NCBI GenBank assembly: GCA_947627825.1 | Contig: CANQXO010000027.1 | Coordinates: 1-15,322 of the forward strand | DNA from: an uncultured Clostridia bacterium | GTDB lineage: Bacteria; Bacillota_A; Clostridia; TANB77; CAG-508 | Length of the DNA: 15,322 nucleotides | Direction of reading: 5' to 3' | Shown here: positions 1-7,941 of the stretch, piece by piece | Layout of the letters: every line of letters begins with the position of its first letter | Position numbering within the stretch: position 1 is the stretch's first letter | The notes under the pieces: model-generated | Databases searched by the model: none | What the model was told of the DNA's origin: nothing | The model's input: the letters and a program-made list of their open reading frames with translations, nothing else | Translations under genes and position numbers: made by a program

Positions 1-144
1 GGTCTAACTAATTTTAAAGGAAACATTCCCACAAGAGCAGAAACAGAAGTTGCTAAAAATTATTTAACAGAAAAAGGACTACTTAAAATGACAATTCCAG
101 ATAAGCCTAAAAGTATAGATCAGAAATATATTAGTAAAAAATAA
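1..144 (+). CDS. 3' end of a truncated ORF with RhuM-like and COG2865-like halves
   Basis: The reading frame is open from the left edge to TAA at 142-144 and gives the last 47 residues of a protein that starts outside the window. The first part (GLTNFKG, then ETEVAKNYLTE) resembles the conserved core of RhuM-family (COG3943) virulence or toxin-like proteins. The last part (KGLLKMTIPDKPKS, then QKYI) resembles the winged-helix tail of COG2865/RecG-related ATP-binding regulators. These similarities are from memory. In a normal RhuM protein the AKNYL segment is followed by many more residues, so this may be a recombination product or a remnant. The next gene starts 17 bases downstream, so the two could be co-transcribed. 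No function can be assigned from this fragment. Confidence 0.5.
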   Translation, partial: GLTNFKGNIPTRAETEVAKNYLTEKGLLKMTIPDKPKSIDQKYISKK

Positions 145-161
145 CAGAATGGAGAAATAAA

Positions 162-1712
162 ATGCAACAATTTACACAAGAAGTAAAAAAAATGAGAAGA
201 TATCAACAAGAAATAATAGATACTATTATGAAAAAATTGAAACAAAATGTAAGAGAAATTTTTATTGAAATGCCAGCAGGAACAGGTAAAGATGCTGTAA
301 TTAGACATTTAGTTGAAATGTTGGATTCTAAGAAAAATGTATTAATAATTTTAAAAAGTAAAGTATTAGAACAACAATTTAAAGAAAATTTAAAATATAA
401 TGAAAATATAGTAATAGGTAATTATTATAATGATGCTTATCCGATAGTAAATTTTGATTATATCATATTAAATGATATAGAAAATGTGTCCGAAAAGCAA
501 TATGAAACTATATATCAGACATTTAAAAAATCTATAATAATATGTTTTTGTAACAAAGCTCAAAGAATAAAAAAAGATGGAGAATGGTTAGATAAAAAAA
601 CAATGGACTATTCACTAACAATACAACAAGTTATTGAAGATGGTTACTTAAATCCAAATTATGCTGGATTTCAATTTGAATGCTTTGTTGAAAAGATTTT
701 AAAAGAATTAAAATTTGTGGACATTGAAAAAGAAGTAGCTATAAAAACAAATATAAGAGTCATGAGAGCGGATTTTATAGTTGATAATAATGGAAAAAAA
801 ATAATTATAGAAACAAAAAGTTATAGAAGCAAATTTATACAAAGTGATATTCTTAAACAAGCAGTGGAACAAATAGAATATTATAAGAAAATATGGGAAA
901 AAGTCAATGAACAAAAAGCAAAAGCAGTATTAATTATATCCAGTCAAGTGCCAGATAAAATAAAAGAAATTTATTATAAGGATCGAGGAATTATAATTAT
1001 TGATATTGCAAATCTATTATATTTATTACAAGAAAATGATGAATTAATGAAGGAACTAATAAAAATAGTTCAGTATGATGCTTATAATATTATGCCAAAG
1101 CCATTAGTGAACTTAGAAATATTAAAAATACAATCAAAAGAGAGATTAAGTGAATCACTTGAAACAGAAATTGAAAGAGCAACAGATTTAATAAAGAAAT
1201 TAGGAAAATTAGAATATGGTAGAAAGCAAGAAGTTGATAAAGAATATGAAAAATTATGTATAAAGATTATTAAGTTTTTATTTAGACCAGAATTTACAAG
1301 AATGTTAGAACAAAGTAGTACAGAAGACAGAATGTTTAAAATGGATTTAGTATGTGGTTTAAAAGGAACTTCAGCGTTTTGGAATATTCTTATTCATCAT
1401 TATAATACAAGATTTGTAGTATTTGAGTTTAAAAATTATGAAGATAAGATAGACCAAAACCTTATTTATATAACTGAAAAATATCTTTATAATGCTGCTT
1501 TAAGAAATGTAGCTATTATTATATCAAGAAAAGGATTTTCACCTAATGCTCATAAAGCAGCTACAGGAATACTGACAGAAGCAGGAAAATTAATTATAGA
1601 ATTAAAAGATGAGGATTTAGTTACAATGTTGAGAATGAAAGCTGATGGACAAGATGCTTCTGATTATTTATTAAATATATTAGAAGAATATCTGATATCT
1701 ATTAGTAAATAA
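162..1712 (+). CDS. Degenerate SF2 helicase lobe fused to two PD-(D/E)XK nuclease-like domains; candidate defence protein
   Basis: The protein has 516 residues. The start ATG follows GGAG (151-154) by seven bases; Met11 is an alternative. Residues 11-165 match the first RecA lobe of type I/III restriction-type helicases: a Q-motif-like RRYQQEIID (12-20), a Walker A-like MPAGTGKD (37-44), a motif II position reading ILNDIE (102-107) and a motif III position reading CFCNKAQ (128-134). YSLTIQQVIEDGYLNP (150-165) matches the linker that normally leads into lobe 2, but lobe 2 is absent. A PD-(D/E)XK domain follows instead (about 168-290; Glu173, Asp204, E217-T-K219). A second covers about 360-516 (Asp395, E422-F-K424). 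The last Walker A residue is Asp rather than Thr/Ser, and DEAH and TATP are lost, so the helicase part is probably inactive or regulatory. DNA cleavage and a role in phage defence are inferred. No methyltransferase is seen beside it. Confidence 0.7.
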   Translation: MQQFTQEVKKMRRYQQEIIDTIMKKLKQNVREIFIEMPAGTGKDAVIRHLVEMLDSKKNVLIILKSKVLEQQFKENLKYNENIVIGNYYNDAYPIVNFDYIILNDIENVSEKQYETIYQTFKKSIIICFCNKAQRIKKDGEWLDKKTMDYSLTIQQVIEDGYLNPNYAGFQFECFVEKILKELKFVDIEKEVAIKTNIRVMRADFIVDNNGKKIIIETKSYRSKFIQSDILKQAVEQIEYYKKIWEKVNEQKAKAVLIISSQVPDKIKEIYYKDRGIIIIDIANLLYLLQENDELMKELIKIVQYDAYNIMPKPLVNLEILKIQSKERLSESLETEIERATDLIKKLGKLEYGRKQEVDKEYEKLCIKIIKFLFRPEFTRMLEQSSTEDRMFKMDLVCGLKGTSAFWNILIHHYNTRFVVFEFKNYEDKIDQNLIYITEKYLYNAALRNVAIIISRKGFSPNAHKAATGILTEAGKLIIELKDEDLVTMLRMKADGQDASDYLLNILEEYLISISK

Positions 1713-1938
1713 AGCAAATTTATAAGACTATGAAAGAAATATATGAAGATTTATTTAACTTGAGATGAGAAGATTGTCTAAAGATTATGGGAGAAAATAT
1801 TAAAAACTACAATAAAATTTGTGGTCTTAATTAGTGATTGCAGAGGAGGATAGGTATATAAATAAAAAAAGAAATAAGTTTAATAATTGGATAAATTTTA
1901 TAATTTTATGACAATATTATAATTTAATGGAAAAATTG
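1713..1938. other. Intergenic region without a convincing gene
   Basis: This AT-rich stretch lies between the nuclease gene and the VWA adhesin. It holds only very short open frames. One frame from ATG 1730 gives 12 codons, a TGA, then 21 codons to a TAG, without a good ribosome binding site. A second frame from GTG 1834 runs about 26 codons and begins VIAEEDRYINKKR. An AGGAGG at 1844-1849 resembles a strong Shine-Dalgarno site but no start codon follows at a usable distance. These could be relics of a decayed small gene or chance. No clear terminator for the upstream gene was found. Confidence 0.4.
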
Positions 1939-1968
1939 TTGACATCAATGATGAAATTAAAATATAAT
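1939..1968 (+). promoter_or_regulatory. Consensus sigma-A promoter for the VWA adhesin gene
   Basis: A perfect -35 TTGACA (1939-1944) and a perfect -10 TATAAT (1963-1968) are separated by 18 bases. Transcription would start near 1975, giving a leader of about 60 bases that ends in AAGGAG (2024-2029), eight bases before ATG 2038. No operator or riboswitch-like structure was recognised in the AT-only leader. In DNA this AT-rich single boxes are common, but both boxes at full consensus ahead of a well-placed gene is convincing. Confidence 0.8.
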
Positions 1969-2037
1969 TATATTGGATTAAATTACATTTTAGATTTAAT
2001 AATTAAAAAATAAATATTATAAAAAGGAGCGCAAAAG

Positions 2038-5000
2038 ATGAAGAGGAACCTCTTTATAAAAAAGATAATTTGTCTAATTATTATCTTAAATATCTTGTCA
2101 ATGAACTTAACATCATTTATGCAAGTATTTGCACAAAAAGAAGATAATATTGATAATGTTACACGTATTGCTGATAAAAGTACGGTAGACGATTATAAAG
2201 AAATAATTAGTAATAGTACTCATGGAACAGCAAACAATGGCCGTGTATGGACAGATAAATCAGTATATTCAAAAGATGATTCTAATGAGGTAACACTAGA
2301 TAATAAATTTAATATACAATTTGATGATGATTTCTTAAATGTATTTTCAGCATTAGGAACTAGTCAACAAGTTTTAGCTAAGGAAATTGCTCCACTTGAT
2401 GTTGTATTATTATTAGATGTTTCAACATCAATGACTACAAGTGGAACTGAATATAAAGATTCGGCAGAAAAAGTAATAGAAGAAGCTAATAAATTAATTA
2501 AAGAATTAATGGGGAAAAGTGAGGCTAATACAAAAGTTAGTAAAGGAAATCGTATTAGTGTAATAGTATATGCAGGAGGATCTCAAGTTTTATTACCATT
2601 AAATCATTATGATACTTTAGAAGGAGATAATTATATATCTATAGAAGATTGTATTGAAAAAAATGGCAAGTTCTTTGCGACAGTAAGTACAAATGTTAAA
2701 GTTGAAGGCGAAACATTTGAAAATAGAACAAGTAAGCCTATGTTTGCAGATGCAACATATCTACAAGGAGCTTTATATCAAGGAATGCATATGTTGGCTA
2801 CTGAACCTGATACAATTTATACAAACCCTAAAACGGAAGCAAAACTTAATAGAACACCAGTTTTAATTGTATTAACAGATGGAGCAACTAACACTGTTGG
2901 AGCAACTGAAACAGGTGATAGTGAGATCAGCATTGATTGGTGGAATCCATTAAGTTGGGTAACTGAAGGTGATGCTAATAGTGAAGCAATACTTCCAACA
3001 TATTATAATGATGGAACAAATGATTATAGAAACTTTGTACCATATCCAAATGGAAATCCATTTTATATTTCTTGCTCTGGAGGTAAGACATCACCATTAT
3101 ATAAAGCTATTGCACCTAGAACATTAGGTACCCTATTAACAGCTGGATATATGAAAAACTGGATAGAAGATAATTATAGTAAAAAAGCAGTAAATAATGA
3201 AAAAATTAATTTATATGGATTTGGAATAGGTTATAACATAGGAACAGGTAATGATAATATTTCTGTTCAACTAAATAGTACAATGAATCCAAAAGAATAT
3301 TTTACTAGTGAAAATGATGATGAACAAATACAAAAAGCATATACAGCTCTAGAAAATTATATAAAAGATGATGGACAAACTCAAACAATGCAGTTTGATA
3401 ATTATAAATGGATTAATCATAATATAACAGGAAGTTGGGATTTTAATCATCCAAGTGATGATAATAAAAAATATGATGTAAAATCTATTGAAGATGTATA
3501 TTATATTGATAAATACTTTACTGCAGATGATGGAAACATTCAAGAAAAATTTCAAGAGTTATTTTCAACAATTCTTACAACAACATTAATTAATACATTT
3601 ACTCCTATAAAAGGTGAAAATTGTTTAGGAACAGAAGACACTCTAACTTATGTTGATCCTATAGGGGATTATATGGAAGTTAAAGATGTTTCAGATTTAC
3701 TTTTATTTGGACAAAGATATGATATTGTCGAATTTGAAGGAACATCTGAAGAAAGAACAATTGAAAACCCAGAAAAAACATATAAATATTATAAAGCAGT
3801 AGGAGAAAATGGAGAAGATTTACCTATCAGTAATCCAAGTTATAACAGTGAAGAAGAATATAAATTAAGTGATATAAAAATTTGGAAAGAAAAAAATAAA
3901 ACAGGTGATTCTAAAGAAGAATTACATATAGAAATTCCAAACAAATTGATACCTATTAAAGTAGATAAAATAAGCTTAGACTTAGAAAAATCAGTTGAAA
4001 AATTTGAAACAAACAACGGAACAGATTTAGCTTTACCAATTAGAATTCTTTATACAGTAGGTGTTAATAATGAAATATTAAATAATAAAAAAATAGACTT
4101 TTCAAAAATATCACCAGAATATGTAGTAAAAAATATGAATGAAGAAGGAATAAGTTTCTTCTCAAATAAATTTGAAGAAGCAATCTATGATGAAAATAGC
4201 AAATCTACATTAGGAGATGCAGTGGTAAGCTTTAGCCCTTCATCAGAAAATTCATTCTATGTATATCAAGAAAATGCTACAATTTATAAAAATAGTTCAG
4301 CAGGTGAAGGATTACTAGAAGAATGCGGTGGAACAGTAACACTAACCGATGAAGTAAAAGACATGAGCGAAATAAACAAAGATGAAACTTATTATTACAT
4401 AATAGAGGTTTATGTACCACAAAATGAAGTAGATGCCCCAAAAGGTAAATTATTAAAATATGCAACAGCTCAAAAAGGTGAAGTTTTCTATGAAAATGAT
4501 AATATAACTTATTTAACATATTATGATACAAAACTAGATGATGAAGTAGAAGCAAAAGGTGAAAATACCGTAGTTGCAACAAAAATAGGTGAAAACAGAA
4601 TAATTGATTTGAAAAAATTATCATTAAATAAAGAGCAAAATGTTACCGGAACAGCATCTACGTATTATGCTCCAAGTTACGCTAGAATAGAAAATGAGCA
4701 AGCAATAAATAATTATTTGGGAAATAACGGAAGAATTATTATAGACCAAAAATTATTAGGAAGTATAAAAGTAACAAAACTAGGAGACAATAATGAACCA
4801 TTAAGTGGAGCAACATTTGCTATCTATGCAAGAGAAGATATAATAAGTAACGAAGAAATAATATACAAAAAAGGTGAAGAAATAGGAAGAAAAACAACAG
4901 GAGAAGATGGAATTGTAGAATTTAATAATTTACCTATAGGCTCATATGAAATAAAAGAATTGCAAGCTCCAGAAGGATATACATTATTAGAAGAAACTGC

Positions 5001-5202
5001 AAAATTTGATGTAACTGAATCAAAATATATTTTTGAATTTACTGTTAAAAACCATAAGATAATAGAATTAGATACTACACTTGCTCCTGGTACAATACCT
5101 CAAACAGGTGAAAAAGTAAACTTACTATTTATAGCAATAACAATAGATGTAATAGCTTTAGGAATATTCTCATATACAAAATATAGAAAACTTAAATTTT
5201 AA
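2038..5202 (+). CDS. Sortase-anchored VWA and SpaA/CnaB-domain surface protein, pilus-tip adhesin type
   Basis: This 1054-residue secreted protein has a signal peptide (1 to about 32: basic start, hydrophobic core, likely cleavage after VFA). NGRVWTDKSVY (68-78) matches the N-terminal lead of clostridial VWA surface proteins. The von Willebrand A domain starts near 120 and has a complete metal-ion site: D127-V-S-T-S131, T240 and the LTDG motif with D281. A long beta-rich middle (about 510-900) was not assigned. A SpaA/CnaB-type domain (about 908-1008) has the candidate isopeptide lysine K911 and the E-box YEIKELQAPEGY with E974. The C-terminus carries the sorting signal IPQTG (1020-1024), a hydrophobic segment and a basic tail. 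It would be secreted and covalently attached to peptidoglycan or a pilus by sortase. This layout resembles pilus-tip adhesins such as RrgA. No sortase or backbone pilin lies within the window. It has its own promoter and terminator, so it is probably monocistronic. Confidence 0.88.
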   Translation: MKRNLFIKKIICLIIILNILSMNLTSFMQVFAQKEDNIDNVTRIADKSTVDDYKEIISNSTHGTANNGRVWTDKSVYSKDDSNEVTLDNKFNIQFDDDFLNVFSALGTSQQVLAKEIAPLDVVLLLDVSTSMTTSGTEYKDSAEKVIEEANKLIKELMGKSEANTKVSKGNRISVIVYAGGSQVLLPLNHYDTLEGDNYISIEDCIEKNGKFFATVSTNVKVEGETFENRTSKPMFADATYLQGALYQGMHMLATEPDTIYTNPKTEAKLNRTPVLIVLTDGATNTVGATETGDSEISIDWWNPLSWVTEGDANSEAILPTYYNDGTNDYRNFVPYPNGNPFYISCSGGKTSPLYKAIAPRTLGTLLTAGYMKNWIEDNYSKKAVNNEKINLYGFGIGYNIGTGNDNISVQLNSTMNPKEYFTSENDDEQIQKAYTALENYIKDDGQTQTMQFDNYKWINHNITGSWDFNHPSDDNKKYDVKSIEDVYYIDKYFTADDGNIQEKFQELFSTILTTTLINTFTPIKGENCLGTEDTLTYVDPIGDYMEVKDVSDLLLFGQRYDIVEFEGTSEERTIENPEKTYKYYKAVGENGEDLPISNPSYNSEEEYKLSDIKIWKEKNKTGDSKEELHIEIPNKLIPIKVDKISLDLEKSVEKFETNNGTDLALPIRILYTVGVNNEILNNKKIDFSKISPEYVVKNMNEEGISFFSNKFEEAIYDENSKSTLGDAVVSFSPSSENSFYVYQENATIYKNSSAGEGLLEECGGTVTLTDEVKDMSEINKDETYYYIIEVYVPQNEVDAPKGKLLKYATAQKGEVFYENDNITYLTYYDTKLDDEVEAKGENTVVATKIGENRIIDLKKLSLNKEQNVTGTASTYYAPSYARIENEQAINNYLGNNGRIIIDQKLLGSIKVTKLGDNNEPLSGATFAIYAREDIISNEEIIYKKGEEIGRKTTGEDGIVEFNNLPIGSYEIKELQAPEGYTLLEETAKFDVTESKYIFEFTVKNHKIIELDTTLAPGTIPQTGEKVNLLFIAITIDVIALGIFSYTKYRKLKF

Positions 5203-5223
5203 TATTTCTAATAAAAAAATAAT

Positions 5224-5262
5224 AAACCATGTATTTTAAAACTATAAAATATATGGTTTTTT
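5224..5262 (+). terminator. Intrinsic terminator after the VWA adhesin gene
   Basis: A 15-bp stem (left arm 5224-5238, right arm 5245-5259, one G-T pair) encloses a six-base loop, AAACTA. The stem end runs into TTTTTT (5257-5262). It sits 21 bases after the adhesin stop codon and just upstream of the next promoter, so it separates two transcription units. Confidence 0.85.
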
Positions 5263-5269
5263 AGGTAAA

Positions 5270-5301
5270 TTGGTAGAAAAAAATCTTTTATATGGTATAA
5301 T
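5270..5301 (+). promoter_or_regulatory. Extended -10 promoter for the DUF6056-like gene
   Basis: The -10 is TATAAT (5296-5301), preceded by TG one base upstream (5293-5294), giving the extended form TGnTATAAT. The best -35 candidate is TTGGTA (5270-5275), but the spacer is 20 bases, so recognition probably depends on the extended -10. It lies between the terminator at 5224-5262 and the AAGGAGG at 5315-5321, which is four bases from ATG 5326. Confidence 0.65.
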
Positions 5302-5325
5302 GCTGATTAGTTATAAGGAGGTCGT

Positions 5326-6828
5326 ATGATTGAAAAAATAAAAAATAATGTAAAAAATCATAAATTTGAATATATATGTATAATAGCAATATTTATTTTT
5401 ATGTTAATAATTAACTCATTAGCACCAATTACAGGAGATGACTGGGGAAATGCCGCACCAAAATTCTCACTTATTAGTGCTATAGAAAGTTCAATAAACT
5501 ATTATAAAACTTTAGAAGGTAGATTTATTGGAAGAATATTAATTAATCTGATGGCATCTCGAAAAATAATATACAATGTACTAACCTCTCTAATTATGGC
5601 TAGTATAGTGTATTTCGCTTATAAATTAATTGATAACAAAAAGAAACAAAGATATCCACTTATACTTTTTATAGTATCTATGTTATTGGTAAATAGACAT
5701 ACCTTTGGGCAAAGTTATATATGGATTGCGGGAGGAGTAACATACCTTTATCCAACAGCCATAGTTTTAGGGATTACAGCGCATTTGCTTAACAAAAAAG
5801 AAAGTAAATTTAATATATTAGAAAGTATCATTTTAATTATTTTGAGTTTAATAGGAACATGCTTTGTCGAAAATATTGGAGTGGCATTAGTTTGCACTTG
5901 GATTTTTTTCAATATATATAACTATATAATAAATAAGAAAATTCAATTTGTTCCAATTTTTTGCTTAATATGTTCAACTGCAACTTTGGTTATTATGCTT
6001 GTCAGTCCGGGTTCGGCTATGAGATTAATGCAAACACCAGAGTTCGCTGAGTTATCAATAATTGGAAAAGTATTATTTAATATTAATTGTTGCATCCAGT
6101 GTCTTTATACAAGAAATGTATTTTTGATATTGCTAATGTTAATTCCTATCAATTACATTATCAACAAGAAAATAAAAATAAAATGGATAAAAGTGCTAAT
6201 TATGGTTGTACTTAATGCTTTTTGCTTAGCAAATGTAATACAGAACATACAATTAATGCTTCCAATTGATTTTAATAGATTACAATTTGGAGAAATATTT
6301 ATTTTAAATTCTAAGAAGATAGCAGTTCCATTTTGGATTATTTTTACACTTTTATTTTTATATAGTATTGTTGATACTTATAAAGATGATAAAAGAAAAT
6401 TGATATCGAATCTTATAATTTATCTTATTGGAGCTTCATCTATTTTCTGTATGTTTATGTCTCCAGTTTGGGGAGATAGAATATCAATACTAAGTACACT
6501 AAGTTTATATATATTATCTATTTCGTTAATTAGTAATATAATAAAAACTAAAAAAATAGGTAAAATAGATATTATGGAAATTATTTTAATAGGCATTTTA
6601 ATAATTGTATGCATTTATTATCTTGTTGTTTTTATAAGTGTTGCACATACTGAAAGTTTAAGAAAACAAGAAATTAAACAATGTATTGAAAATAATGAAG
6701 AAGTATTATATTTAACAAAATCACCTATACTCATAATGCAAAATTATAATCCTTTTGATGAATATTTTGTTGAAGTATTTAAAATGTGTTATGGAATACC
6801 AGAATTCGTGGAAATAAGATTCATTTAA
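5326..6828 (+). CDS. Polytopic membrane protein, DUF6056-like, probable GT-C type glycosyltransferase
   Basis: The 500-residue protein is very hydrophobic, with roughly eleven or twelve predicted membrane segments by eye. A first transmembrane helix (about 15-33) is followed by an external loop with TGDDWG (36-41) and then EGRFIGR (64-70). Later come WIAGGVTYLYPT and PGSAMR. This order of an acidic DDW loop, a GR element, the GGVTYLYP segment and a PGxxxR loop matches my memory of DUF6056 proteins. These are thought to be lipid-linked-sugar-dependent (GT-C fold) transferases or polymer-related proteins. The two aspartates after the first helix would be the catalytic candidates. AAGGAGG (5315-5321) supports the start. 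Its position near mannose-donor genes suggests envelope polysaccharide or surface glycosylation, but no substrate can be read from the sequence. Confidence 0.65.
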   Translation: MIEKIKNNVKNHKFEYICIIAIFIFMLIINSLAPITGDDWGNAAPKFSLISAIESSINYYKTLEGRFIGRILINLMASRKIIYNVLTSLIMASIVYFAYKLIDNKKKQRYPLILFIVSMLLVNRHTFGQSYIWIAGGVTYLYPTAIVLGITAHLLNKKESKFNILESIILIILSLIGTCFVENIGVALVCTWIFFNIYNYIINKKIQFVPIFCLICSTATLVIMLVSPGSAMRLMQTPEFAELSIIGKVLFNINCCIQCLYTRNVFLILLMLIPINYIINKKIKIKWIKVLIMVVLNAFCLANVIQNIQLMLPIDFNRLQFGEIFILNSKKIAVPFWIIFTLLFLYSIVDTYKDDKRKLISNLIIYLIGASSIFCMFMSPVWGDRISILSTLSLYILSISLISNIIKTKKIGKIDIMEIILIGILIIVCIYYLVVFISVAHTESLRKQEIKQCIENNEEVLYLTKSPILIMQNYNPFDEYFVEVFKMCYGIPEFVEIRFI

Positions 6829-6887
6829 AATATTATCATTTCTCTGAAATTATACATATTATAAACAAATGAAAAAAGGAGAATAAA

Positions 6888-7868
6888 ATGTTTAAAGATA
6901 ATGAAGTTATAGGCAATACTCCAATGATAAAAATAAATTATAAATATAATGACAAAATAGGAGGCATCTATACTAAACTTGAATATTACAATTTGACTGG
7001 AAGCATCAAAGATAGAGTAGCTTACTACATAATAAACAATGGAGCCAAAAGAGGATTGCTAAAAGAGGGAATGCCGATAATTGAGGCAACAAGTGGAAAT
7101 ACTGGCATAGCTCTATCAGCACTAGGAGCTTATTATAAACACCCAGTTTATATTTTCATGCCAAATTGGGCAAGCGAAGAAAGAATTAAATTAATGAAAA
7201 ACTATGGTGCAAAAGTTTATTTGTTCTCAAAGGAAGAAGGCGGATTTATAAGATGTGTAGAAGAAGCAAAAAAATTAGCTCAAAAGCTTAATGGATTTTT
7301 AGCTAACCAATTTGCAAGTGAAGATAATTACCTAGCGCATTATGAAACCACAGGAGCAGAAATAATTAATCAAGTCCCAGAAAAGATTGGAGGTTTTGTA
7401 TCAGGAATAGGTACAGGCGGAACTTTGATGGGAATTGGAGATAAGCTAAAAGAAAAATATCCCGAAGTAGTTATTACAGCAATAGAGCCTGACAAAATGC
7501 CAATGCTTTCAGGTGGAAAAATAATAGGTCAGCATAAAATAGAGGGCATTGGAGATGATTTTATTCCACAACTAGTAAATAAAGAAAAAATAAATAAAAT
7601 AATACAAATAAATGATGATGACGCAATTAATATGTCAAGAAAGTTATCAAGAGAATTAGGAATTGGAGTGGGAATTTCTTCAGGAGCAAATTTAATAGGT
7701 AGCATACTACTTGCTGATGAGATACAAAATAGTGTTGTAACAGTATTTGCAGATGACAATAAAAAATATTTATCTACAGATTTGTCAAAAGATATAGAAG
7801 TAAATGAAAATTTTGTATCTAACAAAATAGAATTATTAAATTACAAAATTATTGACAATGACAAATAG
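6888..7868 (+). CDS. cysK: Cysteine synthase family PLP-dependent enzyme
   Basis: The 326-residue protein is a fold-type II PLP enzyme. It has the PLP-binding lysine in SIKDR (K41), the substrate loop TSGNTG (68-73), the phosphate-binding loop GIGTGGT (173-179), HKIEGIG (216-222) and SSGAN (264-268), and ends in the family signature KKYLSTDL plus about 30 extra residues. These match O-acetylserine sulfhydrylases, which make cysteine from O-acetylserine and sulfide. A cystathionine beta-synthase-like or SbnA-like side function cannot be excluded. There is no C-terminal CBS domain and no serine acetyltransferase nearby. AAGGAG (6876-6881) lies six bases before ATG. It follows the DUF6056-like gene by 59 bases without a clear terminator and may be read from the same promoter; only a weak promoter candidate (TTATCA 6833-6838, TATTAT 6857-6862) is seen between them. 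The last codons contain the -35 box of the next operon. Confidence 0.88.
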   Translation: MFKDNEVIGNTPMIKINYKYNDKIGGIYTKLEYYNLTGSIKDRVAYYIINNGAKRGLLKEGMPIIEATSGNTGIALSALGAYYKHPVYIFMPNWASEERIKLMKNYGAKVYLFSKEEGGFIRCVEEAKKLAQKLNGFLANQFASEDNYLAHYETTGAEIINQVPEKIGGFVSGIGTGGTLMGIGDKLKEKYPEVVITAIEPDKMPMLSGGKIIGQHKIEGIGDDFIPQLVNKEKINKIIQINDDDAINMSRKLSRELGIGVGISSGANLIGSILLADEIQNSVVTVFADDNKKYLSTDLSKDIEVNENFVSNKIELLNYKIIDNDK

Positions 7869-7881
7869 AAAAATATATAAT
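7852..7881 (+). promoter_or_regulatory. Perfect consensus promoter overlapping the end of the cysteine synthase gene
   Basis: TTGACA (7852-7857) lies inside the last codons of the upstream gene, whose stop is 7866-7868. TATAAT (7876-7881) follows after an 18-base spacer. Transcription would start near 7888 and lead into the YfhO-like, GT2, manC and S66 peptidase genes, which are tightly spaced. The leader of about 54 bases contains GAGAGAGAAAGG, but no good Shine-Dalgarno site sits next to ATG 7942. Confidence 0.75.
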
Positions 7882-7941
7882 AAATTAAACGAGAGAGAAA
7901 GGTAAAGAATTCAGTGACAATAAGCTGAAAAAGTAATAAAA

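Noticed and set aside
1730..1834. TGA read as tryptophan to extend a small ORF.
   Set aside because: TGA ends the GT2 gene at 11337-11339 and tryptophan is TGG throughout, so the standard code applies.
4277..4624. Long minus-strand open frames opposite the large genes, for example 4277-4624 and 12838-13242.
   Set aside because: They are antisense shadows of well-supported genes, are low in complexity and lack ribosome binding sites.
6820..6874. Inverted repeat TTCATTT/AAATGAA between the DUF6056-like and cysteine synthase genes as a terminator.
   Set aside because: Only seven pairs with a loop of about 40 bases and no T-tract; it is followed by the ribosome binding site instead.
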